Assembly (NCBI GenBank): GCA_028023455.1
Contig: JAQFVV010006509.1
Span: 867,529 to 931,528 of the forward strand
DNA length: 64,000 bases
DNA from: Epiperipatus broadwayi
Taxonomy: Eukaryota > Onychophora > Udeonychophora > Euonychophora > Peripatidae
Direction: 5' to 3'
Shown: positions 48,721 through 59,385 of the stretch, one piece after another
Layout of the letters: the number at the start of each line of letters is the position of its first letter
How positions within the stretch are numbered: position 1 is the stretch's first letter
Translations under genes and position numbers: made by a program
Notes under the pieces: model-generated
Seen by the model: the letters and a program-made list of their open reading frames with translations, nothing else
What the model was told of the DNA's origin: nothing
Database searches by the model: none

Positions 48721-50847
48721 TTTTATCAGATTCAAATCTGAACAAAATGTATGGAAACAAAAGATTATATGTTACCAGATATATGTGAAATTAAAAAAAA
48801 ATCTTGCTTCAAGGCAACATTCTTTAAATATTTGCCATGTATATAAATAGCTAAATTTTTGGATATCAAAGTTAATTAGAATCTTGTTCTATTTGGACAT
48901 CAGAGTTAAGATACTTCATGTCAGTTATGTTATAATATAAATCATGTTGGGGTAAGAAGAAGATCATTTGCTGTCCCTCAGACTTCTGAGGACTTCATCT
49001 CACCTGCGATGCTGAAGCCTGAAAGATCTGCTCCAAAAACGTGAACTGTTCCAAGAAATGCTCTCCTGAATGAAGATCTACCACTTTACCAATGCCTCAA
49101 GTCTATTTACTCACCTTCAATCCCAAGGTAAAATACCTATATTGCAGCCAGCTGATGAATCTCAATTAATTAGTTTGTTTTTATTTCCAAATTATATTGC
49201 AAACCTTTTTTTAAAATTTTATTTATGTTCATTTAATTTTCAAAACTGTTTTATATATATATATATATATATATGTATAGACATTTATACATATATATAG
49301 ACATTTTACATATATATATATATATATATGTAAAATGTCTATACAACTCACTCTAATGCTACATAATTTCTTCTTAAATTTGGTGCACCAGTTTAGATTT
49401 AATTTTGTTTCTTTAATTTGTTATTTTGATTTGTTTGGTGTTCCAAGTTTGTATCAAACCCAGCGAGTAAATTTAAATCTGATTGCTCATAGTTTCTCTT
49501 ATTACACAAGGTAAACATATGTTTCTTTAAAATTAATTATTCAGCTTGCTTAGTTTTATACAGATTGTTTGATTGTTTTTCAATAATTTCACTCTTAATC
49601 CTCATCTCATTATTAAGTTGTTTTAGTTGTCCAGTAATTAAATCTCACCAGAAGTGAGTTTAATATTTAATTGAAATTATAAGTTATAACATGTATGAAG
49701 ACACTTTGGGGTGTGTGGGAGAGAGCCATTTAGTCCTTCTTAGTTTTAGAATCTTGCCCACATAATTTTGATCATTACTAGATAATTGCTTGGGGGGGGG
49801 GGTATTTTGAGCATTCCATTATGCTGAAGAGCAGATTGTTTTAATCAGGTATTAATTAATGTATTATGGTCATTAGTGACCGATTTATTTATACTTAGGC
49901 ATTACAAGTGTATAGTTGCCATCATGTATTTATTAATTTTCTTGCTTTGCCACATACTTTGGGATCTTCAGAATGGACCAATACCACTCCTCATTATCCC
50001 TCACAAGGTAAATGTTTTTCCTACTAGGGATTCGACTTCAGGCACTTCTAATAAATCAGTGTATGGGAACAAATGGATGAACTGTCCCAACATGCTATCT
50101 GGTGCAAATATTCTTCAAAGATATGTTTTGGTTGTTGGGCCAGCATATCTTTTCTTTTATGCAAACATGACAAATCCACCCAGAATATGTTAAATGATCA
50201 CATTCTTATGAGCAATGGGAAACTATAATGAATACCGCTTTCATGATTATAAATTGCTTTATAAACCTGCAATGCTCTCTGTCAGCCATAATAGCATACC
50301 ATTTGCCACCCATTCTATTTAATTTTAGGTTAAATTATATAATTGTGGCTTGTTAGACTGAACCATCTTACTCCCATTCATCCTGTCAGTCTTCACAATT
50401 TAGTAGCATATATCCAGGTATGCAATCGGAATCACACATTATAAAATCTTACTTATATGTATCATAGAATAATAAACCAATTGTTGTACATTTGTAATCT
50501 TTTAGATGAGGGTAAGCTACTATGTATTCTCAATGATTTAATTAAGTTCTTCCATAACCTTGGCATATTAACCAAATCAATCTGCTTTATATTTATATAT
50601 TATTGCACCAACGATCATATGTTTAGCTGCACCTATAATCTTATTTATATATGTTAAATTATATCGCAGTTGCACTCATTTATTTTCATGTTAAAACAAA
50701 TATGAATCTAATTGTGTATGGTCTTGAAATACCTATTTATTTTAATTCAGAAGTGCATAATTGCAAATTAAAATATTATCAGATATGTAACCTCAATTGT
50801 ATAGACATCCCAAAGCTTACATTGTTATATATATATATATATATATA

Positions 50848-50887
<40 letters not shown>

Positions 50888-51142
50888 CACTTAATAAATT
50901 TATTCTAAATTATTTATCTGTATTCTTGTGTTTATCATTTATTTCTTGAATCTCTATTATTTGCTATTTTATGAGACATATAATTCTTTATTTGAATCAA
51001 ATGATTAAATTCAAACCCTTTGTTAATGTTGCCTTGAATATTATTATGGCTTGAATCATTAATCAATGCCAAACAACAGTCTGTACCATTCTTGAATGGT
51101 CATAGTTTATAGAAGTTATTAATTATCCCATTAAATATATAT

Positions 51143-51194
<52 letters not shown>

Positions 51195-51710
51195 TCAAGT
51201 CTCTTGCTCTCCCTGTTCTCATTGCTGGGCCTGGAGTAATGATAAGCTTGTTAGTATCATCAAAAGCATTGTTCGTGTAGTCATAGACCCTGGAGCACAG
51301 GGAAATAGGTTGATATTTGGCATTGTTTCTGACTTATGAATCTTGCACATACTAGATGGGTATACATTTGCTTGGATTCTAGGTCTTGTTGAATGAACAC
51401 ATGATTTTGACTGGTACAATATATCTTTCAAATAAAATGATTATATGCTTTATCACAGCAAAAAATAAACAATTTCAGTTATTTTTGCCATGTATGATTT
51501 TAGTATATTTACTTTTTTTTTTACTCCCTCTATAAATCACATTTACCATTACATCTGGCATATAATTTGAGAATGGTGATCATGCATATTCTTAAAAAAA
51601 AATCTAATAACATTTCACTTCAAAACTATTTAAAAAAATACAATTCCATGCAAAAATTATGTAGGTGCATTTTAGAAATTTTCACATCAACAAATATTAC
51701 TCACATTCGC
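48721..51710. other. AT-rich DNA with TA runs
   Basis: No gene recognised. (TA)n lies at 49,253-49,273, about 49,312-49,330, 50,826-50,884 and 51,136-51,190. A G-run lies at about 49,792. A 105-codon frame at 49,876-50,193 has a hydrophobic start but no family. The more balanced patch at 51.2-51.43 kb may be an old repeat. Confidence 0.4.
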
Positions 51711-51714
51711 TATA

Positions 51715-51870
51715 CCATTCTGACACAAGGCAGGAAGGGACTGGTTTCTATTCCCTTTTCACACCTTGTGAAGGGATATAATCATAAACATATGACTAAA
51801 GACATGTGAAAAAGATTTATGATCTTCAAGATGCATATTTTGTGCTGAACCAGCACACATCAACAAATAT
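51715..51870 (-). mobile_element. Decayed ribozyme-repeat copy, minus strand
   Basis: Minus strand from 51,866: UUGAUGU for CUGAUGA, perfect stem II GUGCUG/CAGCAC, AAAA for GAAA, UAUGCAUC (triplet AUC), UUGAAGAUCAU. Downstream are TTTATGATTATATCCCTTCACA and ACCAGTCCCTTCC, the alternative 3' end also seen at 37.5 kb. Confidence 0.72.
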
Positions 51871-52635
51871 TTTTAACAGAATAGTATATCTATAAAACAT
51901 TATATCTTGTGCTTTATTGCAATGAAAATGAGGTAAACTCGAGAGTTCAAGGAACATAGAATTGCAGCTTACTTTGTCATTTCCACAGGTCTTAAAATTT
52001 TTATAACTTCAGAATAATAAATTATTCGATTATTCTTTGTAAGATTATAAAAATTAATGGAATCAAATACAAGCTAACAACTCAAACTAGACAAATATTT
52101 TTAAATGATGATATATCGTGAACCTTTATTTGAAAGCAGAAAGCACATAAGCACATTTAAAGTATCACTATCAAATATTGAAATTTGAATCTTAACTGAC
52201 AAATTGTGACATCATACGCAATATATTAACTTTTTATTTATTTATATCGAGCTCCTGACAAGTGCATTTTCTAAAAACGAGGCAAAGTTTTTTTTAATAA
52301 ATAAAAAACATTAATTAATACACGAAATAAAATAAAAATAATGAGGAAAAAGATAAAAACATTAATATTTAGATTACAATAGACCAGAAACATAGGAGGA
52401 ACAATACAGATTACTGAGCCATAAGAGGGAGGGCATTTAATAAAAGTCACAGCCGTCGCTATTCCTCAAGGGATTTCATTATATTAATCTATAGAAATAA
52501 AATATTTTACATCATCTGCATAATAATAGCAGATCATTTCTTACTCTTTCATAAACACTTTTAAAATGGTTTCTTTTTCAATTTTTTACAACACCCGTTC
52601 GAAAAGCAAGTAGAAAACTATAAGAAAAAATAAAA
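51871..52635. other. AT-rich DNA, no recognisable feature
   Basis: Nothing supportable. Confidence 0.5.
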
Positions 52636-52639
52636 GAAA

Positions 52640-52830
52640 AAAAAAACGTTACAGCGGTAAAGATTTTTATGAAGGGTGAATAAGTAAAATAAACAGGGCA
52701 ATGATGGATTTCACATTGGTATTGTGAAGCGGTGTTTGCGCATGAGAAATGAATTACGGTCCGTAAAATGTGTCATACCGAATTATGCCTAACAAGTTGC
52801 AACGTGTAACTAGATTTGCCATCCAAAATG
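52640..52830. promoter_or_regulatory. CpG-containing patch, possible regulatory DNA
   Basis: Many CpGs within 190 bp (AAGCGGTGTTTGCGCATGAG, ACGGTCCG, TACCGAATT, CAACGTG), against almost none in the surrounding kilobases. TTTGCGCATG is an NRF-1-like half site. Confidence 0.35.
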
Positions 52831-53714
52831 TATATATATATCCCATAATACTTTGTATAGATAAAACAGACATTTGAATTTTTACCGTTTTCAATTTAGT
52901 ATAGATGGATACATTTTTTTAAAGATAAAATAGTTTGTACATGTACATGAATAGCATATTAATATTACATTCAAATGTTAAAAAAAAAAAAAAAATCATT
53001 TCTTTAAAAATATACATCATATTAATTTAAGGTAATGTTTATTCAGAGCATATATAGAAATCCGTTTCACAAATCAGTATAGAAAATTTTTAGGATTTCT
53101 AATTAGACTTGTTTTTCATTAAAACTCTCAACCAATCAGCTTAAAATTATTATAACCAATAATAATTACTGTATTTGCTTTTTTTTTTTTTTTTGTTAAG
53201 GGAGGGGGCGAGGGATAAAATATCAGGAATATTGTATTAATTATCGATTTTTTTTTCTCCTCCTTTTAAATATAGAACAGTAATTGCACTTGATTGCTTT
53301 AATTAATCATTTTCACAGAAAAAATAAAGGGTATTATTAAACATAAAAATATTTTTTAATATATATATATTTTACTTTTTTAAATCGTGATTTAGAAAAT
53401 AATAAACTACTTCCGTTAAAAATAATCTTTTTTTTTTTTTATCAGATTGCAGTAATTCAAAATAGAAATATTGATAAAACTATTTTTTTTTAATAATAAA
53501 TATTTAGAAATATATATACTGTAATCAATCGAATTTTAATAATAATGTTCAAAGTTTGAAGCTTCTGCGCAAGTTTAGTAATACTAAAAGATGAGATTAT
53601 AAAAATGAACGTGAAAATAACTACTTTTCAGCTAAAGAACTAAGGAATGAAAGCGTATGGTCAGTGTAATATATATTTTAAAATGAATTTTAAAGATATA
53701 ACAAGTCAGCTTTT

Positions 53715-54260
53715 GATCATTAAACTGCCGGCCATTGTGACGTCACCGCCAGGTGCGAGAGGGAGATATTGCAATATGTAAAATGAAAGGCGGCACGCGC
53801 CTAGCAGCAGCTGTGCCCTTAAATTTGTCAATCACTTGAACGCGACCTGCCTTCATAATACTTTATATTTTAAATCAAGAATCCTATCAGAAGTAAATAT
53901 ACAAAAGCAAAACCTTGCTAATGCTTACTCCTGTTTCAGGTAAAATACTCTCTACGAACAAGCTAGAAGGAATGAACAGATGTTAGTACTTTACGACAAA
54001 TTCAGTAAATAGGATAATGCTATTAATATGGTGGAATAGAGAGAGAGGGGGGTACAGATGTTTCTATGGTTGCTTTTTTAATGTCTAGTAGCAGCGGAGG
54101 GGGCTCACTTGCATGGCTTCACAAAACGAAAATACAATAGAAATTTAGGTAGCCAATCAGCGTTTAACTGCAGGGGCCACGGCACGCGCCGCCACGCGAC
54201 AGTTCCGCTCCACTGAAAGTAAACCTTTTCAACGTTGGCTCACCAACTATTGAAGGCGTA
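53715..54260. promoter_or_regulatory. CpG-island-like putative promoter/enhancer
   Basis: The most G+C- and CpG-rich stretch outside transposons. It contains TGACGTCA (full CRE/CREB site, 53,738-53,745), ATTGCAAT (C/EBP type, about 53,768), CAGCTG E-box, TTGTCAATCA (TGATTGACA on the other strand, PBX/MEIS type, about 53,825), CACTTGA (NKX2-type, about 53,834), and AGCCAATCAGCG (CCAAT box, NF-Y type, about 54,151), then GCACGCGCCGCCACGCGAC. Clustering of these sites with retained CpG suggests an unmethylated control region. Neither direction nor target gene is evident. Confidence 0.5.
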
Positions 54261-54611
54261 ATGACGACCCAATTTTACTAACCATAAAAAGAGAGAGAGA
54301 AATAAGAGAAAGAAAATAATAATAAAAGTTCTACTCCAAAAGATGAAGATATGGAAGATCTGGCAAATATAGGGGAGGGGGTTTCTGCATAATTACGATT
54401 CAAACAGTTGATTAGAAAATCTATTCTGTGTGAATAAAGAGGTTTTTTTTTCTTTTTTAACCTGACATGAATAGGGTATAAAGATTTTGCTTTTCTTTTT
54501 TTTTTTTATCACTGAACTCCCGAAAATCAGACGAAGTTTTGCAAGAGCTCAAAGCTATCAATTTGGGAGCGGCAATTTTCCTATCCTCAGCAAGAAAAAA
54601 AATCACCAAGA

Positions 54612-54677
54612 ATGAAGAAAAATATAGAAAGAACAGCTGGTAAACTAAAAGTGTCCTTTACTGCTGACAAGTCTTAA
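54612..54677 (+). CDS. Possible short ORF downstream of CpG block (speculative)
   Basis: ATG in the context ACCAAGAATGA opens a 21-codon frame, starting MKKNIERTAGKLKVSF. A GGTAAAC donor-like sequence lies after codon nine. If the CpG block is a plus-strand promoter this could be a first coding exon. It may well be chance. Confidence 0.12.
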   Translation: MKKNIERTAGKLKVSFTADKS

Positions 54678-54727
54678 CCTAAAACCATAAAGTCTGACCA
54701 CTTCAACCACTGGCTCTTGGCGTTATC
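54674..54727 (-). CDS. Possible terminal coding exon, minus strand (speculative)
   Basis: On the minus strand a good acceptor (branch-like TTCTAAC, then a T-rich tract ending TTTTTAG) precedes 54,727. The following frame reads DNAKSQWLKWSDFMVLG and ends at a TAA at 54,674. Composition differs from chance AT-rich frames. No protein family is recognised. It conflicts with a plus-strand reading of the same place, so at most one is right. Confidence 0.18.
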   Translation of the reverse strand, partial: DNAKSQWLKWSDFMVLG

Positions 54728-54731
54728 CTAA

Positions 54732-57460
54732 AAATTGAAAATACGCTTCGTTAGAACATGTGAATTTTCACTTAGAGATTTACACATCAAAAAAGCATTT
54801 TTATAAGAGTGTTAAAACAATTACAAATTAATTCATTATAGACAATGTTGAAAAGTTATTCAAATACTTTTGATAATTTATAACTGATTTAAAAAAAAAA
54901 AGCCAAGTGACGAATAATTATTAATAAATCCCCCCCCCCAGTTCATCTTTATATACACCTATGTGGTATGTGTGTGGGCTCATGTTTATATTTTCTCTAC
55001 AAATAGAAGTCTAAGAAAATATTAGTTATAACACAATCTTGCCAGGTCCACAACATAGGATTCTAGCCGGGTAAAATTTTGGAAAACATTTCCGATTCTC
55101 AGCAAGCTTCGAATTTTTTCCCCCAGGTAGCCGGTCCGTGGCAAACGAATCTAGTCATGCAATTATTGATTAGTAAATAGATATCTAACTATTGTTAAAA
55201 AAAGGGTTAAACAAGAAAAGAAACCAAAACCCTCACCACCTGGCATTTAACTAGTCTAGTAAGTCTTACCTTTTCGTTCATTATTTTACTGCAGAGAGAT
55301 ATTGAAGAGAACATCTTGCAATGAACCATTTTAAATACGACTTTATGCACCACCCCCCTTTACTATTTCATTAAAAAATAATGTTCCCGTTTATTAGACT
55401 AAACGGCAATTGAAAGGGCTAAATTGTATCCAGTATATACATATAACTATCTAACTAATTACCCAACTTACTAAAACTAAATTGAGGTGAACGTGTTAAA
55501 TTTTATTTATTCCCTATAACATGCATTTCTGATTAAGAAGATTCTTGGAAGTAATTTAGGTATTTTCTAAGTAACGTAATATATTAAAAAGAATTACAAA
55601 TTACCTTAAAACTTTAATTTAAAGTATTTTTTTTTTGTTGCAAATATTTTTATTTATTTAATTGAAGACATAATATACAAGAATACCAAACATACAGGAT
55701 GCAAATCATAGAAATATAATTATTCCTCAACTTCCTTGGATGAAAATTTTAGAAGTTTAAACAATTTTGTCATTCATTATCACGTAATTTTAAAGTAATA
55801 GTGCATATGTTTTAAAATGTTAATTTGTACTTTATTCTTGACTTTCAGTGCCGATAATAAAGTGCAACTCTGTGTGAGCTGAATGCCTTATTAGCTATTG
55901 GAAATTCGTAATGTTTCCATTAAAAATATTGAATATAAAAGTTCTACACCTCTCAAAAAGTGCTTCTAATATTTGTCTATCAGAAACAGAATTTTAAACG
56001 TGTGTGTTAAAGATCTAAAATGATTACTCTAATAAAGATTAGCAATAGGGTATCTAACAGTCTGTGAAACTTTTACTCAAAGAAGTTGCAATAGAAATAA
56101 ATACTTAACAATGATTGCAATCTTGAATATTTAGATAAAGATCATTATATGTCACAAATATCTTTTACATTTCATGTAATTTAGGAGCACTAGATAAAGC
56201 AACTACATTTTAAATCATTTATCTAAGTTTAAAATATAGACTAGAACTTATAATTCTTAAGCTACTTATGTTCAAAGATGTTTTCAAAGCAGGCAAAAAA
56301 ATTGTACCTATATCTTGGATGTATTTTTTAATATATAAATAATTGGACTGATTTGGTTTATGGCATGTGATGAAAGTCATAGTAGTCAAAAATGTCTCTA
56401 AAAACAACACAATGAAGATTAGATAAAATCAGTTACTATTAAACAAGCTAATCTTATTCTTCTTGAAATTATTAGCCATATCTTACTATATAATATATGC
56501 ATTTTTTTCAGAGAAAATTTAAGTGGCTTCTTTCCAAAGAGTTGAAAAATAATCAGATAAAAGAAATAAAACTTCTATTAATAATTGCTAATTATATGAC
56601 ATATAGGAATATTAAAAGCTCATTATTTACTAAAAATTTGGGAATATTTCAGCAATATTCCAAACTCTTTTTATCTCTTAAAAAATCAATATAAGTAATT
56701 TACATAAAAAATGATGAGACCTCAAACTCAGATGAGAAATGTAGTTCTTCTATGGAATTTCCTAATCTTTCTACCAGTCAATCTGTAAAAACTAAATAAT
56801 AGAGTAAAAGAAATAGAAATAATGATATGTAATTGGCCAAAAAATTGAAAGTGTCAATATAATAGTAGGTTGGATAATCAAGGGCCTCAAATTTTATTAT
56901 GTTCATAATTATCTTAAACTGCTATCATTAAGGACAGAAAAAATAATTTGCACCATGTTTAACAATTATTTAACTATATAGATATTAAATACAAATGCAT
57001 GGCTTTTCTTTTTTATTTGTCCTATACTTTTAAAATGGAATAATATATTTGCTCATACTTAACTATGTGTGGATTATGACTTGAATTAGTCTATGAATTA
57101 ATTCACCGAACATAACAATCCTGTCAAAGAATTTTCATGGTGTGTAATAAAAATCACATTGAATCTCAACTAAAAGATTAAAAAATTATATATAAAAAAT
57201 AAACTAAAAAATAAAACAAAATCTCAATCCCTCTAAAACCTAAGACTAGAGTATATAAGTTGATAAATAAGCAAATCAAAACTTATGAAGTTCAACATTA
57301 TCAAAAAAAAAGTGTGAACAAAGAAAATAGTGATGTTGGCAACCAAAGTGAAAACTTTATCTTCAGCTAAAGTAAAATAAATATTGATCAAATTAAAATT
57401 TTACTTTATTTTGAATAATCTTTCATAAAAAAAAATTAAATATTTTTGTGGGAAAAACGT
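54732..57460. other. AT-rich DNA, no recognisable feature
   Basis: A further slightly CpG-richer patch lies at 55.02-55.15 kb (CCGGGTAAAATT, TAGCCGGTCCGTGG). Otherwise nothing could be supported. Confidence 0.4.
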
Positions 57461-57465
57461 CTTCA

Positions 57466-57556
57466 GCACAAGCGCGACTGCCTTGCACTCACAGGCAGTT
57501 GCCCAGGTTGCGGGTTCGTGTCCCGTCTGATGCTATGACACTTTAAAAAAAAAAAA
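57466..57556 (+). mobile_element. tRNA-derived SINE, internally deleted
   Basis: Third copy of the 12.6/17.4-kb SINE. GCGACTGCCTTGCACT, GGGTTCGTGTCCC (B box) and TGATGCTATGACAC precede an A-tail at 57,544-57,556. The A-box region is shortened by about 15-20 bp. No target duplication was recognised. Confidence 0.85.
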
Positions 57557-57559
57557 ATT

Positions 57560-58135
57560 TCTAAGTTTTTTAAACATACAAGTACATGTTTCATTTTTTT
57601 GAACAGTTTTTATTTTTATAGAGTATTTCTCTAATACTCAAAGAGACCCAATGAAAGAATTAGTCATTAAAGAAAATAATTAAAAAAATTTAAGCATGAG
57701 ATTAAAAATTAACTCTCCAAGAGATTAGTATTCTGCATATTATTAAAATTTATTAAAGTTTAAAATCTTTGATAAACTATCAAATTTTATTTTCACTCAT
57801 TGCTCATAACTGAAAAACTGAACAATTGTGAATAATTTATGGTATATGTTGGCATGATAAATCATATAGCAATCAATTTTACCTGCAGTAAAAATGAAAA
57901 ATGCACTAAAATAAAACTAAGAGAAACTGAAGACAGACAGATGCTTGAAATATCCAAAAATCTTTTAAAAAAAAAACTAAAAATTTTCAAATGCTTCAAA
58001 TAACTTTCATGAACCTAGAATAGTCACCTCAATATGAAGATAATCATATGTGTATATATATAAAGTTTTATACAAAGCAGAAATTTGGCATATTAAGAGG
58101 AAAGCCTGTTTGAGATTTTCTATTTCTTTTATATG
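57560..58135. other. AT-rich spacer
   Basis: No feature could be supported. Confidence 0.5.
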
Positions 58136-58140
58136 TCAAA

Positions 58141-58212
58141 TGCATTGGCTGGGAAGTGAACCCAGGCAAGCTGCTAGGAAGGCAGCTATGCTAACCACTA
58201 TGCCACGAATGC
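58141..58212 (-). tRNA. tRNA-Gly(UCC)-like gene or pseudogene
   Basis: The 72-nt minus-strand sequence starts GCATTCGTGGCATAGTGG and ends CCCAGCCAATGCA. It folds as a tRNA: anticodon stem GCUGC/GCAGC with loop CUUCCUA (anticodon UCC, glycine), T-arm CUGGG/CCCAG, and acceptor GCAUUCG/CCAAUGC with one mismatch (C6-C67). It closely follows metazoan tRNA-Gly(UCC). The B box TTCACTTCC deviates from TTCGANTCC. No T-run terminator follows. It may be a pseudogene or the founder-like member of the tRNA-Gly SINE family. Confidence 0.72.
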
Positions 58213-59319
58213 TTGACAGTTTGCAACTTTTGCTATGTAGCTAATAAATAAAAGATATTTATTAAAAAATAAAAAAATATAAAGTTGAAATAAATCATTA
58301 GAAAATATAAAACTAATGAAATATTACAAAAAAGCAACTAGTATATGATATTAAAAAGAAGTTAAAATAATTATGAGAGTTATAAGAATAAAACCAAAGG
58401 GTAGAACTATTTATGAAATAGATCTGAAATGATTATTTTCAAAATGGAGCAATAATCTTCCTAGACTTTTTGAATTAATAATTATGCTGAATTAAAAAAT
58501 AGATAATATTTCAACAATACTTTTCATTATAGATCATAAAAATTTTCATCAGTGTATTTCCATTTCACACTTCATTATACCATATTTAAACAGCAATGCA
58601 AAAACTCACACTATCTTTTCTAACTACTCATGCATTTCACAAATAATCTTTATTCATCAATTATTCCTCCCTCCACTCATTTTGTTTAATATAAATAATA
58701 CTACAACCACTAATTTCTATATCTGTTAGACAAAAATTGTATAATATATTTTGTTCATTGATTTGCATTTATCTTTGTATCAGTACAATGTGGCAATAAA
58801 AAAAAATTCAACATCTATCGATTGTTATTTTTTCTCTCTTTCTCCTTTATTTTATAACATATGCACTTATGAAGTAATTTGATTTTCTTATGCTTATTTC
58901 TGATAATAATCTACAAAATTTAGCTATTAAAGTTTCTATTTTTTGAGATCAGTTATATTTTCTTAAAAAAAAAAATTACAAATTAAATAGAGTATTTATC
59001 AAATAGAGTAAAACAAAATAGAAGAAACATGGTGTTTATCTTATTCAGGTTTATTAATTGTGTTGTATCTTTTATTTAATTTTATTTTAAAATATATGTG
59101 TAATATATTTTTTATTATTAATAAGAGAGTACTCAATATTAAACAAAAAATGTAACTAAAGCAAATTACAACTCATACAATATGACACAAAATCTAATGG
59201 GATTCTTCATAATTTTATCAAGATAAAAGTTATTGATTTTTTAATTATTAATTTATTATGGGTGTATATTATCGCTAATAGGTCAATGTTCTAGAATGGT
59301 TTATCAAATTCAAATATGT
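58213..59319. other. AT-rich DNA, no recognisable feature
   Basis: Nothing supportable. Confidence 0.5.
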
Positions 59320-59385
59320 ATTGGTTATGTTGGATAGAGTGGATGATAGTAGAGAGCGTGAAAATCTGAGTTCAAATCCTCTTTA
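59320..59385 (+). mobile_element. Isolated tRNA-like end of the ribozyme repeat
   Basis: GTTGGATAGAGTGGATGATA, GCGTGAAAATCTGAGTTCAA and ATCCTCTTT match the outer tRNA-like end of the 9.1- and 9.6-kb units, including the B box GTTCAAATCC at 59,370-59,379. No ribozyme precedes it, so it is a 5'-truncated copy. Confidence 0.72.

Noticed and set aside
49876-50193. 105-codon frame with a hydrophobic N-terminus, considered as a secreted or membrane protein
   Set aside because: No recognisable family, no splice or promoter context, and a length within chance expectation for repeats of more balanced composition.
50820-51195. Alternating TA arrays considered as a CRISPR-like or structured array
   Set aside because: They are simple dinucleotide repeats without distinct spacers, and the genome is eukaryotic.
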